Shown: positions 7,669 through 17,356 of the stretch, piece after piece
Layout: every line of letters starts with the position of its first letter
Numbering within the stretch: the stretch's first letter is position 1
Assembly (NCBI RefSeq): GCF_001651805.1
Contig: NZ_CP015839.1
Span: 930,001-994,000 of the forward strand
Direction: 5' to 3'
Length of the DNA: 64,000 nt
Source of the DNA: Marinobacterium aestuarii
GTDB lineage: Bacteria; Pseudomonadota; Gammaproteobacteria; Pseudomonadales; Balneatricaceae
Notes under the pieces: generated by a model
Database searches by the model: none
Seen by the model: the letters and a program-made list of their open reading frames with translations, nothing else
What the model was told of the DNA's origin: nothing
Program-made: the position numbers and the translations under genes

Positions 7669-9057
7669 ATGAGTATTCGGGTATTGATAGTCGAAGATGA
7701 TCAAGCGCTGCGTGAAGCTCTTGCCGATACCCTGGCGCTGGCGGGTTTCGAGTATCTGGAGGCCAGCGATGGCCTCCAGGCACTTGAGCGGCTCAAGCAG
7801 GCGGCGGTGGATATAGTGGTCAGCGATGTCAACATGCCGGGGCTGGATGGTCATGCTCTGCTGGCCCGGCTGCAGCAATCCCACCCCTGCCTGCCGGTGG
7901 TGCTGATCACCGCATTTGGCCAGGTGCAGAAGGCGGTGGAGGCCATTCGCGCCGGCGCCGTCGACTATCTGATGAAACCCTTCGAGCCCGAACAGCTGAT
8001 TGAAACCCTCAGGCTGCACGCAGGCGCTGCCGGCGTATCGGCGTTCGAGCCGCCCATCGCCGAGGATGCCGGCAGCCGGCAGCTGCTGCAGCTGGCCAGA
8101 CGCGTGGCCGAAACGGATTCTACGGTGCTGATTACCGGCGAGTCCGGCACCGGCAAGGAAGTGCTGGCGCAGTATATTCATCAGCACTCGGCTCGCAGCG
8201 ATCAGCCCTTTGTGGCCATCAATTGCGCCGCCATTCCGGAAAACATGCTCGAAGCCACGCTGTTCGGGCATGAAAAGGGCGCCTTTACCGGCGCCTACAG
8301 CAGCCATGCCGGCAAATTTGAACAGGCCAACGGCGGCACCCTGCTGCTGGATGAAATCAGCGAAATGGACCTCGGGCTCCAGGCCAAGCTGCTGCGCGTG
8401 CTGCAGGAGCAGGAAGTCGAGCGTATCGGCGGGCGCAAGGCCATCAAGCTCAATGTCAGGGTGTTGGCCACCAGTAACCGCGCGCTTGAGGCCTTTGTTG
8501 CTGCAGGCCGCTTTCGCGAAGACCTTTATTACCGTCTGAATGTTTTCCCGCTGCAGTGGTTGCCGCTGCGCGAGCGCCCAGGGGATGTGCTGCCCCTGGC
8601 CGAGCGCCTGCTGGCCAAGCATTGCGCCAAGATGCACCGCGTGCCTGCGAGCCTCTGCCCCGAGGCGCGCCAGTTGCTGCTGGAGCATGGCTGGCCCGGC
8701 AATGTGCGCGAGCTGGATAACGTCATGCAGCGCGCGCTTATCCTGCAAACCGGCCCTCGCATCCAGGCCGCCGACCTGCATTTGTCGCCGGGGGCCATCA
8801 GTATCAGTCAGTTTGCCGCGACTCAAGCTTCGGCCGAAGACAACGGCACTGCCATGGCTGACAGTGGCGGCGAAACTGAAGATGCCGGCCAGCTGGGGTC
8901 TGATCTGCGCCAGCATGAGTTTCAGCTTATCGTAGATGCGCTGCAGCAGACCGGCGGCAGCCGCAAGGATGCCGCCGAGCGACTGGGCATCAGCCCGCGC
9001 ACCCTGCGCTACAAGCTGGCGCGCATGCGCGAGAGCGGCTTTGCGCTGAGTGAATAG
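7669..9057 (+). CDS. fleR: Flagellar response regulator FleR (sigma-54 activator)
   Basis: 462 residues. The receiver domain has the acidic pair IVEDD and phospho-acceptor Asp53 (VSDVNMPGLDG). The AAA+ domain carries [18 protein letters not shown] and LLLDEISE. The C-terminal Fis-type helix-turn-helix reads RKDAAERLGISPRTLRYKL. Once phosphorylated by FleS it should activate sigma-54 promoters of the basal body and hook genes, for example the one before fliE. The gene follows fleS by 41 bp and completes the fleQSR unit. In Pseudomonas fleR is followed directly by fliE; here a 13-kb acetate module intervenes. Confidence 0.93.
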   Translation: MSIRVLIVEDDQALREALADTLALAGFEYLEASDGLQALERLKQAAVDIVVSDVNMPGLDGHALLARLQQSHPCLPVVLITAFGQVQKAVEAIRAGAVDYLMKPFEPEQLIETLRLHAGAAGVSAFEPPIAEDAGSRQLLQLARRVAETDSTVLITGESGTGKEVLAQYIHQHSARSDQPFVAINCAAIPENMLEATLFGHEKGAFTGAYSSHAGKFEQANGGTLLLDEISEMDLGLQAKLLRVLQEQEVERIGGRKAIKLNVRVLATSNRALEAFVAAGRFREDLYYRLNVFPLQWLPLRERPGDVLPLAERLLAKHCAKMHRVPASLCPEARQLLLEHGWPGNVRELDNVMQRALILQTGPRIQAADLHLSPGAISISQFAATQASAEDNGTAMADSGGETEDAGQLGSDLRQHEFQLIVDALQQTGGSRKDAAERLGISPRTLRYKLARMRESGFALSE

Positions 9058-9414
9058 AGCTGTGGTCAGGCCGAAACTAGTTCGTCCGGGCCAGGCTGAG
9101 CTAGTCTTTTAGTACTATGGTTGGCACTGGGGCGGACGCTCAGGGGTACAGCTCTGCAGGCCGCTCGGGCTGGGTGCTGCGGCGCTCTGGTGTGGCGCAG
9201 TGGGCTGCTTCAGAGGCCCGGTTTAGGGGCCGGGATATACCAATGTCTAATTCAGGGCACTGTAGTGAAGTCTGTATAACACTACGCCATAGATCCGTTT
9301 TCAGCGTCCAGCAACTTGTCGGGTTTTCCGCAGTAGGTCAGAGTTAAGTTCGATCGGCTGCTTGTACGCATCCAGGATCACATAATTAAAACAAGCAATC
9401 TTAAGGGCATTTCA
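9058..9414 (+). promoter_or_regulatory. Intergenic control region upstream of acs
   Basis: No convincing gene is seen in these 357 bp. An inverted pair ACTAG (9076-9080) and CTAGT (9101-9105) brackets a G+C-rich centre and is followed by the palindrome AGTACT (9111-9116). CTAG is a rare tetramer in such genomes, so this cluster may be an operator for the CrbR/ErdR-like regulator encoded next door. Further on, TATAAC (9275-9280) lies within the inverted repeat GTAGTG/CACTAC (9262-9285) and could be a -10 element. The acs start has AAGGG 8 bases upstream. Function is inferred. Confidence 0.4.
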
Positions 9415-11370
<1,956 letters not shown>

Positions 11371-11376
11371 AACTAC

Positions 11377-11402
11377 GGCCGCTGACAGCCCTGTCAGCGG
11401 CC
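11377..11402 (+). terminator. Strong hairpin after acs
   Basis: GGCCGCTGACAG and CTGTCAGCGGCC form a near-perfect 10-12 bp stem starting 7 bp after the acs stop. There is no T-run, so it may protect the 3' end or act with Rho rather than as a classical intrinsic terminator. Confidence 0.55.
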
Positions 11403-11661
11403 GTCGGCCTGTGCTACTTCGTAAATAACTGTATTTCAGTTGCATAAATGCCTCCCGGCCTCTGGTCGTGGCGGCATTTTGTCTTTAAAGTCAGGCTCGT
11501 ACCGCAGGTGCAAAGTCGCCTCCAGGGCTGGCGCGTTCTTGCCAGGAACGGCCGCCAGGAACTGTCTGCAAAGACTGTCAGGCAGGTTTTCCGACAGCCG
11601 GATTGATTGCGGTTTGGCATATAATAAAACCCGGTAACGGGTACGCAGATGGAGACACCGC

Positions 11662-12327
11662 ATGCAGTTAGCGCAAAAAATCATCATCGCCGATGACCAT
11701 CCGCTGTTTCGGGCCGCACTGAAGCAAGCGGTATCCCAGGCTGTGCCGGGGGTGGAAATCGTCGAGGCCGATACGCTGGCGGCGGTGCAGGACGCGGTGG
11801 ACAAACATCCGGACGCCGATCTGGTATTACTGGATATTCACATGCCAGGCGCCAATGGCTTTTCCGGACTGGTGTTTCTGCGTGGGCAGAATCCGGGCAT
11901 CCCGGTGGTGGTGGTATCCGGCAGCGAACAAGTACATGTCATGCAGCGGGCCATCGAATATGGCGCCTCGGGGTTTATCCCCAAGTCGGCACCGCTGGAG
12001 GTCATTGCCGAGGCCATTACGGCGGTACTGCAGGGAGAGGAATGGCTGCCGCAGGAAATCGCCGACAGTTTCGATCAGGTCGAGCCGGAGGATCAGCGCT
12101 TTGCCCAGGCGCTTGTATCGCTTACGCCGCAGCAGTTCCGGGTGCTCACCATGCTCACCGAGGGTCTGCTGAACAAGCAGATCGCCTATGAGCTGAGCGT
12201 GTCCGAAGCCACCATCAAGGCCCATGTGACCGCCATTCTGCGCAAGCTCGGCGTTAACAGCCGCACCCAGGCGGTCATTGCGGCGCAGCGTCTTGGCGTT
12301 GAGCCGCCCAAGACCGAGTTGAAATAG
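11662..12327 (+). CDS. LuxR/NarL-family response regulator, CrbR/ErdR-like
   Basis: 221 residues. The N-terminal receiver has ADDHP and phospho-acceptor Asp58 (LVLLDIHMPGANG). The C-terminal LuxR-type helix-turn-helix reads LTPQQFRVLTMLTEGLLNKQIAYELSVSEATIKAHV, split here only by domain boundaries. A GGAG ribosome site precedes the ATG and a TATAAT box lies at 11620-11625. Its place between acs and a permease-linked hybrid kinase matches the CrbS/CrbR (Vibrio) and MxtR/ErdR (Pseudomonas) systems, which induce acs and acetate uptake. Exact naming is inferred from context. Confidence 0.82.
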   Translation: MQLAQKIIIADDHPLFRAALKQAVSQAVPGVEIVEADTLAAVQDAVDKHPDADLVLLDIHMPGANGFSGLVFLRGQNPGIPVVVVSGSEQVHVMQRAIEYGASGFIPKSAPLEVIAEAITAVLQGEEWLPQEIADSFDQVEPEDQRFAQALVSLTPQQFRVLTMLTEGLLNKQIAYELSVSEATIKAHVTAILRKLGVNSRTQAVIAAQRLGVEPPKTELK

Positions 12328-12522
12328 TCGACAGTCGCCGTTCGTGATTGGTAATTGGTAATTGGTAAGCCGGAAGCTTTCAGCCGTAAGCCGTAAGCCG
12401 TAAGCTGACAGCTTTAAGCTTACGGCTGAAGGCTCTAATCACGAATCACGAAGACTGGTCATTAGTCATTAGTCATTAGTCATTGGTGATTGGTGGATTG
12501 GTGATTGGCGCTGCACCGAAAC

Positions 12523-12562
12523 TCGCCTGGGGCTCCTTTCCCGGAATTCGCAGGCTCATTCC
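12523..12562. repeat. REP-like core and 29-bp block shared between islands
   Basis: Bases 12523-12551 are identical over 29 bp to 43457-43485 in island B. Overlapping them, 12543-12562 (GGAATTCGCAGGCTCATTCC) is identical over 20 bp to the REP copy at 352-371 beside the RAYT gene. Here the GTAG head is degraded to GTAAC. Confidence 0.75.
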
Positions 12563-12698
12563 AGGTTACCTACACTCCAACGTCCGCAGCCTGCTCTTCT
12601 CTCCCTTGCCCCTTTTACCTTGCCCCTTGAACCCGCTCTCATAATCACGAATCACGAAGATTGGTAATTGGTAATTGGTAATTGGTGAATCGAGCCTT

Positions 12699-12730
12699 GT
12701 TGGATGCGGTGGAGCGCAGCGAAACCCATC
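12699..12730. repeat. Degenerate REP-like palindrome in island A
   Basis: GGATGCGGTG (12702-12711) and ACCCATC (12724-12730) flank GAGCGCAGCGAA. This resembles the GGATGGGT...ACCCATC hairpins commonly associated with RAYT families, with a damaged head (GTTGG instead of GTAGG). It separates the second and third heptamer runs. Confidence 0.4.
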
Positions 12731-12838
12731 GAGGTGATCGCGGTGCTTGGATATTGATAAGCCGGCAGCTTTCCGCCGTAAGCCGTAAGCCGTAAGCCGT
12801 AAGCTGACAGCTTAAGGCTGTCAGCTTGCCGCTTGCTT

Positions 12839-15800
12839 CTAGCCCTTATCGCTGGCGATCAGTTTGTTGATCATGGCGCGCAACGCTGCGGGCTTCACCG
12901 GTTTTGTCAGCAGGTGCACGCCCCTGGCGGCAATTTCATCGCTGACTCTGTCGGTGCGATCGGCGGTGATGATGACCGCAGGTATGGGTTTGGACCAGAA
13001 GGCCTGCATGGCTTCAAGCGCCATGAGTCCGGTATAGGTTTCCCCCAGGTGGAAGTCGGCCAGAATGATATCGGGCTCAAAGCCGGTGCCGTTCAGCTGC
13101 TGCCGCACTTCATCCACCGACAGCGCCGTGATGGCCTCGCAGGACCAGCCATTGAGCAGTGCCCGCATGCCCTCGAGGATCTTGGGTTCGTTGTCGATCA
13201 CCAGCACCCGCACGCCATTGAGACCCTTGCTGCGAATCCAGCCCCGTTGCTCGGTTTTCTGCCGCACGGCCTTGCCGGGGTCGCCAAAGGGCACTTCGAT
13301 ACTGAAGGCCGTACCCTTGCCGGGCCATGAGCGCACCTCGATGCGATGGCCGAGAATGCGGGCGATACGCTCGGTGATGGCAAGGCCCAGGCCCAGCCCC
13401 TTCACCTGACTGTGGCGCGGGTTGTCGATGCGCCTGAATTCCTCGAACACCTCATCCAGCTTGTCCGGGGCAATGCCCACACCCGTATCCCAGACCTCGA
13501 TGCGCAGCCTGTCGCCGTGGCGCCGGCAGCCCAGCAGTACCTTGCCCTGCTGGGTATAGCGAATGGCATTGGAGAGAAAATTCTGCAGAATGCGGCGCAG
13601 CAGTGCCTGGTCGGACGCGACCACCTGCTGCGAATTGCACCAGTGCAGCTGCAGCTGTTTTTCGGCCGCCAGCAGGCTGAATTCGGTACTTAGGTTGGTG
13701 AGCATGGTGCTGATGCAGAAATCGGTCACATTGGCGGCCAGGGCGCCGGCGTCCAGCTTGGAAATATCCAGCAAGGTGGTGATCAGCTCTTCCGCCGCCT
13801 TGAGGGATGAATCCAGATTGTCCACCAGCTGGTGAGTGCTCTGATCATGGCTTTGCTGCGCCAGGGCCGAGCTAAATAGGCGCGCGGCATTGAGCGGTTG
13901 CAACAGGTCGTGGCTGGCCGCAGCCAGGAAGCGTGTCTTGCCGAGGTTGGCCGCTTCCGCTTCGGCCTTGGCCTGGCGCAGCTCGTCCTCGATCAGGGCG
14001 CGAATGGTGTTTTCCTTGCGCAGCTCGCGGTTGACCGTCGACAGTGCCAGGGTGCGCTCGCGCACGCGCTCTTCCAGTGTTTCATTGGTTTCCTTGAGCG
14101 CGAGCTCCGCGGTGCGCCTTTCGGTGATGTCCTGATAGAGCGTGAAATAGCCCACGACCTGGTGCTGCTCGTCGAAGTGGGGGATATAGGTGACTTCGGC
14201 GTAACGCGGCGCGTCGCTGGGAATCTGGCTTGGCATGAGGGACTCAAAGCGCACCCGTTGGCCGCGCAGTGCCTGCTCGATATACAGATCACGGTTACTG
14301 ACCTGGGCCTTGCTGAGGACCGTTTCGTAGGCCAGCCCCTGTACATGGTGCCGATCGATGCCAAAGGCGTCGGCGTAGGCCTTGTTGACGAACAGAAAGC
14401 GCCGCTGCGGGTCCAGGTAGGCAATCAGGATGGGCACGTTGTCGGTATAGGTGCGCACATTCTGTTCGCTTTCACGCAGTGCAGCCTCGGTGCGCTTGTG
14501 ATTGGTAATATCAGCGTAGGTGGTGACAAAGCCGCCGTTGGGCATGGGGTTGCCGAGAATTTCGAGTACAGTGCCATCGGGGCGGTGGCGCTCATACAGG
14601 TGGGGGGCGTGGCTCACCTGGCTGCCCATGCGCTGCGTCACCAGTGCCTCGATATCGCCGTCACCGTATTCACCCTGCAAGGCGTTGTAGCGGAATATTT
14701 CCTCGATAGGGCGACCGACACAGATCAGGCCCTCAGGGTACTTGAACATTTCCAGGTAACGCCGGTTCCAGGCCACCAGTCGCAGCTGCTGATCCACCAC
14801 GCTGATGCCCTGGGTGACGTGCTCAATGGTGGATTGCAGTAGCGAGCGGTTGAAGCGCAGTGCCTTGGAGGCCTCATCGACGATGGTGACGACATCGCCA
14901 ATCTGCATTTCCTTGCCGCGCAGCACCGAGGCCAGCACGATACGGGCCGAGGATGCCCCGATCACGCCGGCCAGCAGGCGTTCGGTAAAGCGGATCAGTT
15001 CCGCCGGTGCCTTGTCACCCGACAACGGCGGCTTTTCGCCATGCTGGGTCGAGAAACCGGCAAAAGCCTGCTGCACCCGATGGGCGCCCAGAAAGCGCTC
15101 GGCCAGGGTCTGCAGATCGCCAACGGTGACCTGACTGTAATGGCGTGAGGGGTCCTGCAGCTCCTTGCTGTAGACATCGACAAAGGCGCTGGCCTGGATG
15201 CGGTCCACCAGGCGCGAGCCGCTGTAGTGTGACACCAGCACATAGAGCCCGAGGTTGACGGCCAGGCTCCAGATCACGCCGTGGCTGAGCGGGTCCAGCC
15301 CCGTCCAGCTGCGCAGACCCAAAAGGTCTGTGGGGGATAGCCAGCCACCGGCGGCGGCGCCCGCGGGCAGCAGGGCGTCGGAGATCAGCCTGGCGTCGAT
15401 CAGGGTGGGAATTACCAGGGTGTAAACCCAGAGGCAGAAGCCGCCCGCAAGCCCCGCCAGAGCGCCGTAACGGGCGCCACGTTTCCAGTAGAGGCCGCCC
15501 AGAATGGCGGGCAAAAACTGAATGGCGGCAACAAACGCCAGCAGGCCGAAGGAGGCGAGGGAGCCGCGGTCCCCCAGAATGCGGTAATAAAAGTAGGCCA
15601 GCAGCAGCAGGCACACAATGGTGATGCGGCGTACCTGCAGCAGCAGGCCGCCCAGGTCGCTGTTTTCGGCGAGCTTCAGGCGCGGTGTACGCAGCAGCAG
15701 CGGCATGACGATGTCATTGCACACCATGGTAGACAGCGTCACGCTGGCGACTATGACCATGCTGGTGGAGGCCGAGAGGCCGCCGATAAAGGCCAGGGTC

Positions 15801-16780
15801 GCCAGCGCCTTGTAATCGGCGGCCAGGGGCAGCATCAGTACAAAGGTGTCGGTATCGACATCCTGGGAGCCAAACACCATGTAGCCCGCCACCGAGATCG
15901 GCAATACGAAGGCGGCCAGCGCCACCAGGTAGAGCGGGAACAGCCAGCGGGCGGTGCGCAGGTTGGCGACATCGGTGTTTTCGACAATGCTGACGTGGAA
16001 CTGGCGTGGCAGGCAGAGCACCGCACCGCAGGCCAGCAGGGTCTCGGTGAGGAAGCTGTCTTTTAGCAGGCTGCCGAAATTTTCGTTGTAACTCAGCTGG
16101 TTGGCCAGGTTGAACAGCATGTCGTCCAGGCCTTCGAAGACATTGAAGGTGACAAAGAGGCCGACGGCAATAAAGGCAGTGAGTTTGACGATGGATTCGA
16201 ACGCCACCGCCAGCACCATGCCCTCGTGGTGTTCAGTTGCGTCTATATGGCGGGTGCCAAAGAGGATGGCGAAGACCGCCATCAGCAGGGCCACGAACAG
16301 GGCGGTATCATTGCCCTTGCTTAGGGCATCGCTGGCCGCGGGTGCCAGAGCATCGTAACTGATGGCCACGGCCTTCAGCTGCAGCGCTATGTAGGGAATG
16401 GTACCCAGCACCGCGATCACCGTGACCATCACGGCGAGACTTTGGCTTTTGCCGTAGCGGGACGAGACAAAGTCGGCGATGGAGGTGATATTTTGTTCTT
16501 TGCTCACCAGTATCATTTTTTCCAGCACGCGCCAGCCAAAAATAAATACCAGAAAGGGGCCCAGGTAGGTGGCCAGAAACTCCCAGCCGCTGGAGGCGGC
16601 CCGGCCCACGGCACCGTAAAAGGTCCAGGATGAGCAATACACCGCCAGAGACAGCGAGTAAATAACCGGATTGGCAGCGTAGGAGCGACCCTTGCGGGTG
16701 CTGTCGCCGTAATAGGCGATGGCAAACAGCAGGCCTACATACGCCAGTGAAATCAGTATTATCGTCCAGCCGGAAAACAT
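12839..16780 (-). CDS. Sodium/solute-symporter-like hybrid sensor kinase (CrbS/MxtR-like)
   Basis: 1313 residues. The first 500 or so form a multi-span permease-like domain of the SSS family (start MFSGWTIILISLAYVGLLF). Two PAS domains follow (near 650 and 780), then a coiled coil, HisKA with phospho-acceptor His near 955 (AAASHDLLQPLNAARL), HATPase (GVGIAPDKLDEVFEEF, GLGLGLAITERIARIL) and a C-terminal receiver with Asp near 1240 (ILADFHLGE). It probably senses acetate or flux through its permease domain and signals to the response regulator at 11662. The neighbouring acs and symporter genes support this. It ends directly at heptamer island A. Confidence 0.9.
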   Translation of the reverse strand: MFSGWTIILISLAYVGLLFAIAYYGDSTRKGRSYAANPVIYSLSLAVYCSSWTFYGAVGRAASSGWEFLATYLGPFLVFIFGWRVLEKMILVSKEQNITSIADFVSSRYGKSQSLAVMVTVIAVLGTIPYIALQLKAVAISYDALAPAASDALSKGNDTALFVALLMAVFAILFGTRHIDATEHHEGMVLAVAFESIVKLTAFIAVGLFVTFNVFEGLDDMLFNLANQLSYNENFGSLLKDSFLTETLLACGAVLCLPRQFHVSIVENTDVANLRTARWLFPLYLVALAAFVLPISVAGYMVFGSQDVDTDTFVLMLPLAADYKALATLAFIGGLSASTSMVIVASVTLSTMVCNDIVMPLLLRTPRLKLAENSDLGGLLLQVRRITIVCLLLLAYFYYRILGDRGSLASFGLLAFVAAIQFLPAILGGLYWKRGARYGALAGLAGGFCLWVYTLVIPTLIDARLISDALLPAGAAAGGWLSPTDLLGLRSWTGLDPLSHGVIWSLAVNLGLYVLVSHYSGSRLVDRIQASAFVDVYSKELQDPSRHYSQVTVGDLQTLAERFLGAHRVQQAFAGFSTQHGEKPPLSGDKAPAELIRFTERLLAGVIGASSARIVLASVLRGKEMQIGDVVTIVDEASKALRFNRSLLQSTIEHVTQGISVVDQQLRLVAWNRRYLEMFKYPEGLICVGRPIEEIFRYNALQGEYGDGDIEALVTQRMGSQVSHAPHLYERHRPDGTVLEILGNPMPNGGFVTTYADITNHKRTEAALRESEQNVRTYTDNVPILIAYLDPQRRFLFVNKAYADAFGIDRHHVQGLAYETVLSKAQVSNRDLYIEQALRGQRVRFESLMPSQIPSDAPRYAEVTYIPHFDEQHQVVGYFTLYQDITERRTAELALKETNETLEERVRERTLALSTVNRELRKENTIRALIEDELRQAKAEAEAANLGKTRFLAAASHDLLQPLNAARLFSSALAQQSHDQSTHQLVDNLDSSLKAAEELITTLLDISKLDAGALAANVTDFCISTMLTNLSTEFSLLAAEKQLQLHWCNSQQVVASDQALLRRILQNFLSNAIRYTQQGKVLLGCRRHGDRLRIEVWDTGVGIAPDKLDEVFEEFRRIDNPRHSQVKGLGLGLAITERIARILGHRIEVRSWPGKGTAFSIEVPFGDPGKAVRQKTEQRGWIRSKGLNGVRVLVIDNEPKILEGMRALLNGWSCEAITALSVDEVRQQLNGTGFEPDIILADFHLGETYTGLMALEAMQAFWSKPIPAVIITADRTDRVSDEIAARGVHLLTKPVKPAALRAMINKLIASDKG

Positions 16781-17061
16781 AGGCGCCGCTGTCTCAGTGT
16801 TGATCTTTACAGTCTCTGCTTATTTGCAGAACTTTGCCGTACGACTATTGTATAACCTGTTGCCTTGCACCGGGATCGCTAAATGTATTTCTGAGCGAAA
16901 CGCCCGTATGGCGGGTGCTGCAGTCATTCTTGCTGCTGTAGCTGCGCTGTTTCAGGGCCGACTTGGACTAAAGTCGGGGATTTTTAATCCATAGCGCTCT
17001 GCTAGATTGAATCTGTCCTGATTTTAATTAATCCTGCTAACAACAATAAAGGAATGGTGCT
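16781..17061. promoter_or_regulatory. Divergent control region, sensor kinase / symporter
   Basis: These 281 bp hold no gene. A hairpin CCGACTT (16958-16964) / AAGTCGG (16971-16977) is followed by GGGATTTTTAAT, so it could be an operator or a weak terminator/attenuator on the symporter side. The symporter small subunit has AAGGA before its ATG. No sigma-70 pair is clear enough to call. Confidence 0.35.
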
Positions 17062-17322
17062 ATGTCCCTGAGTCCTGAAAAAGCCCTTGCCTACTGGCGC
17101 GCGAACCTGCGCATCATCTGGACCTATCTTGCGATCTGGTTCATCGCCTCCTACGGTTGCGGCATTCTGTTTGTTGACCAGCTTGATGCCATTCAATTCT
17201 TCGGTTTCCCGCTGGGATTCTGGTTTGCGCAACAAGGCTCTATCTTTATTTTCGTCATCCTGATCTGGGCCTATGTGTTCAGTACCAACAAGCTTGACGA
17301 ACAATATGACGTTCACGAATAA
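17062..17322 (+). CDS. Symporter small subunit (DUF4212 family)
   Basis: 86 residues with two hydrophobic spans (about 19-40 and 58-79). YWRANLRIIWTYLAIWF and FGFPLGFWFAQQGSIFIFV are characteristic of DUF4212, the small subunit paired with VC_2705-type sodium/solute symporters. It lies 34 bp before the large subunit, and the two should form one inner-membrane carrier. The exact substrate is not fixed by sequence; acetate or another short monocarboxylate is likely from the acs neighbourhood. Confidence 0.88.
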   Translation: MSLSPEKALAYWRANLRIIWTYLAIWFIASYGCGILFVDQLDAIQFFGFPLGFWFAQQGSIFIFVILIWAYVFSTNKLDEQYDVHE

Positions 17323-17356
17323 CAACGATAAAAGACACTAGAAGGGCGGCATTATT

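Larger units (their letters stand above)
12343..12839. repeat. Heptamer island A (convergent junction)
   Basis: The 511-bp gap between two convergent genes holds no gene but three runs of 7-bp repeats. Bases 12343-12496 form 22 heptads in one register: GGTAATT x2, GGTAAGC, CGGAAGC, TTTCAGC, CGTAAGC x3, TGACAGC and so on to TTAGTCA x3 and TTGGTGA. Bases 12643-12691 hold AATCACG x2 and GTAATTG x3. Bases 12756-12839 hold 12 heptads that repeat the first run's order, with CGTAAGC x4, and end at the stop codon of the kinase gene. Perfect 11-bp hairpins lie at 12396-12427 and 12801-12827, without T-runs. A pyrimidine-rich block (CCTTGCC, CCTTTTA) lies at 12600-12630. Confidence 0.9.

Noticed and set aside
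9117-9347. Small open frame of 76 codons upstream of acs
   Set aside because: No ribosome site, no recognisable domain, and it overlaps the likely control region.
12396-12427. Intrinsic terminator in island A
   Set aside because: The 11-bp stem is perfect but no T-run follows on either strand, so it is listed as part of the repeat rather than as a terminator.
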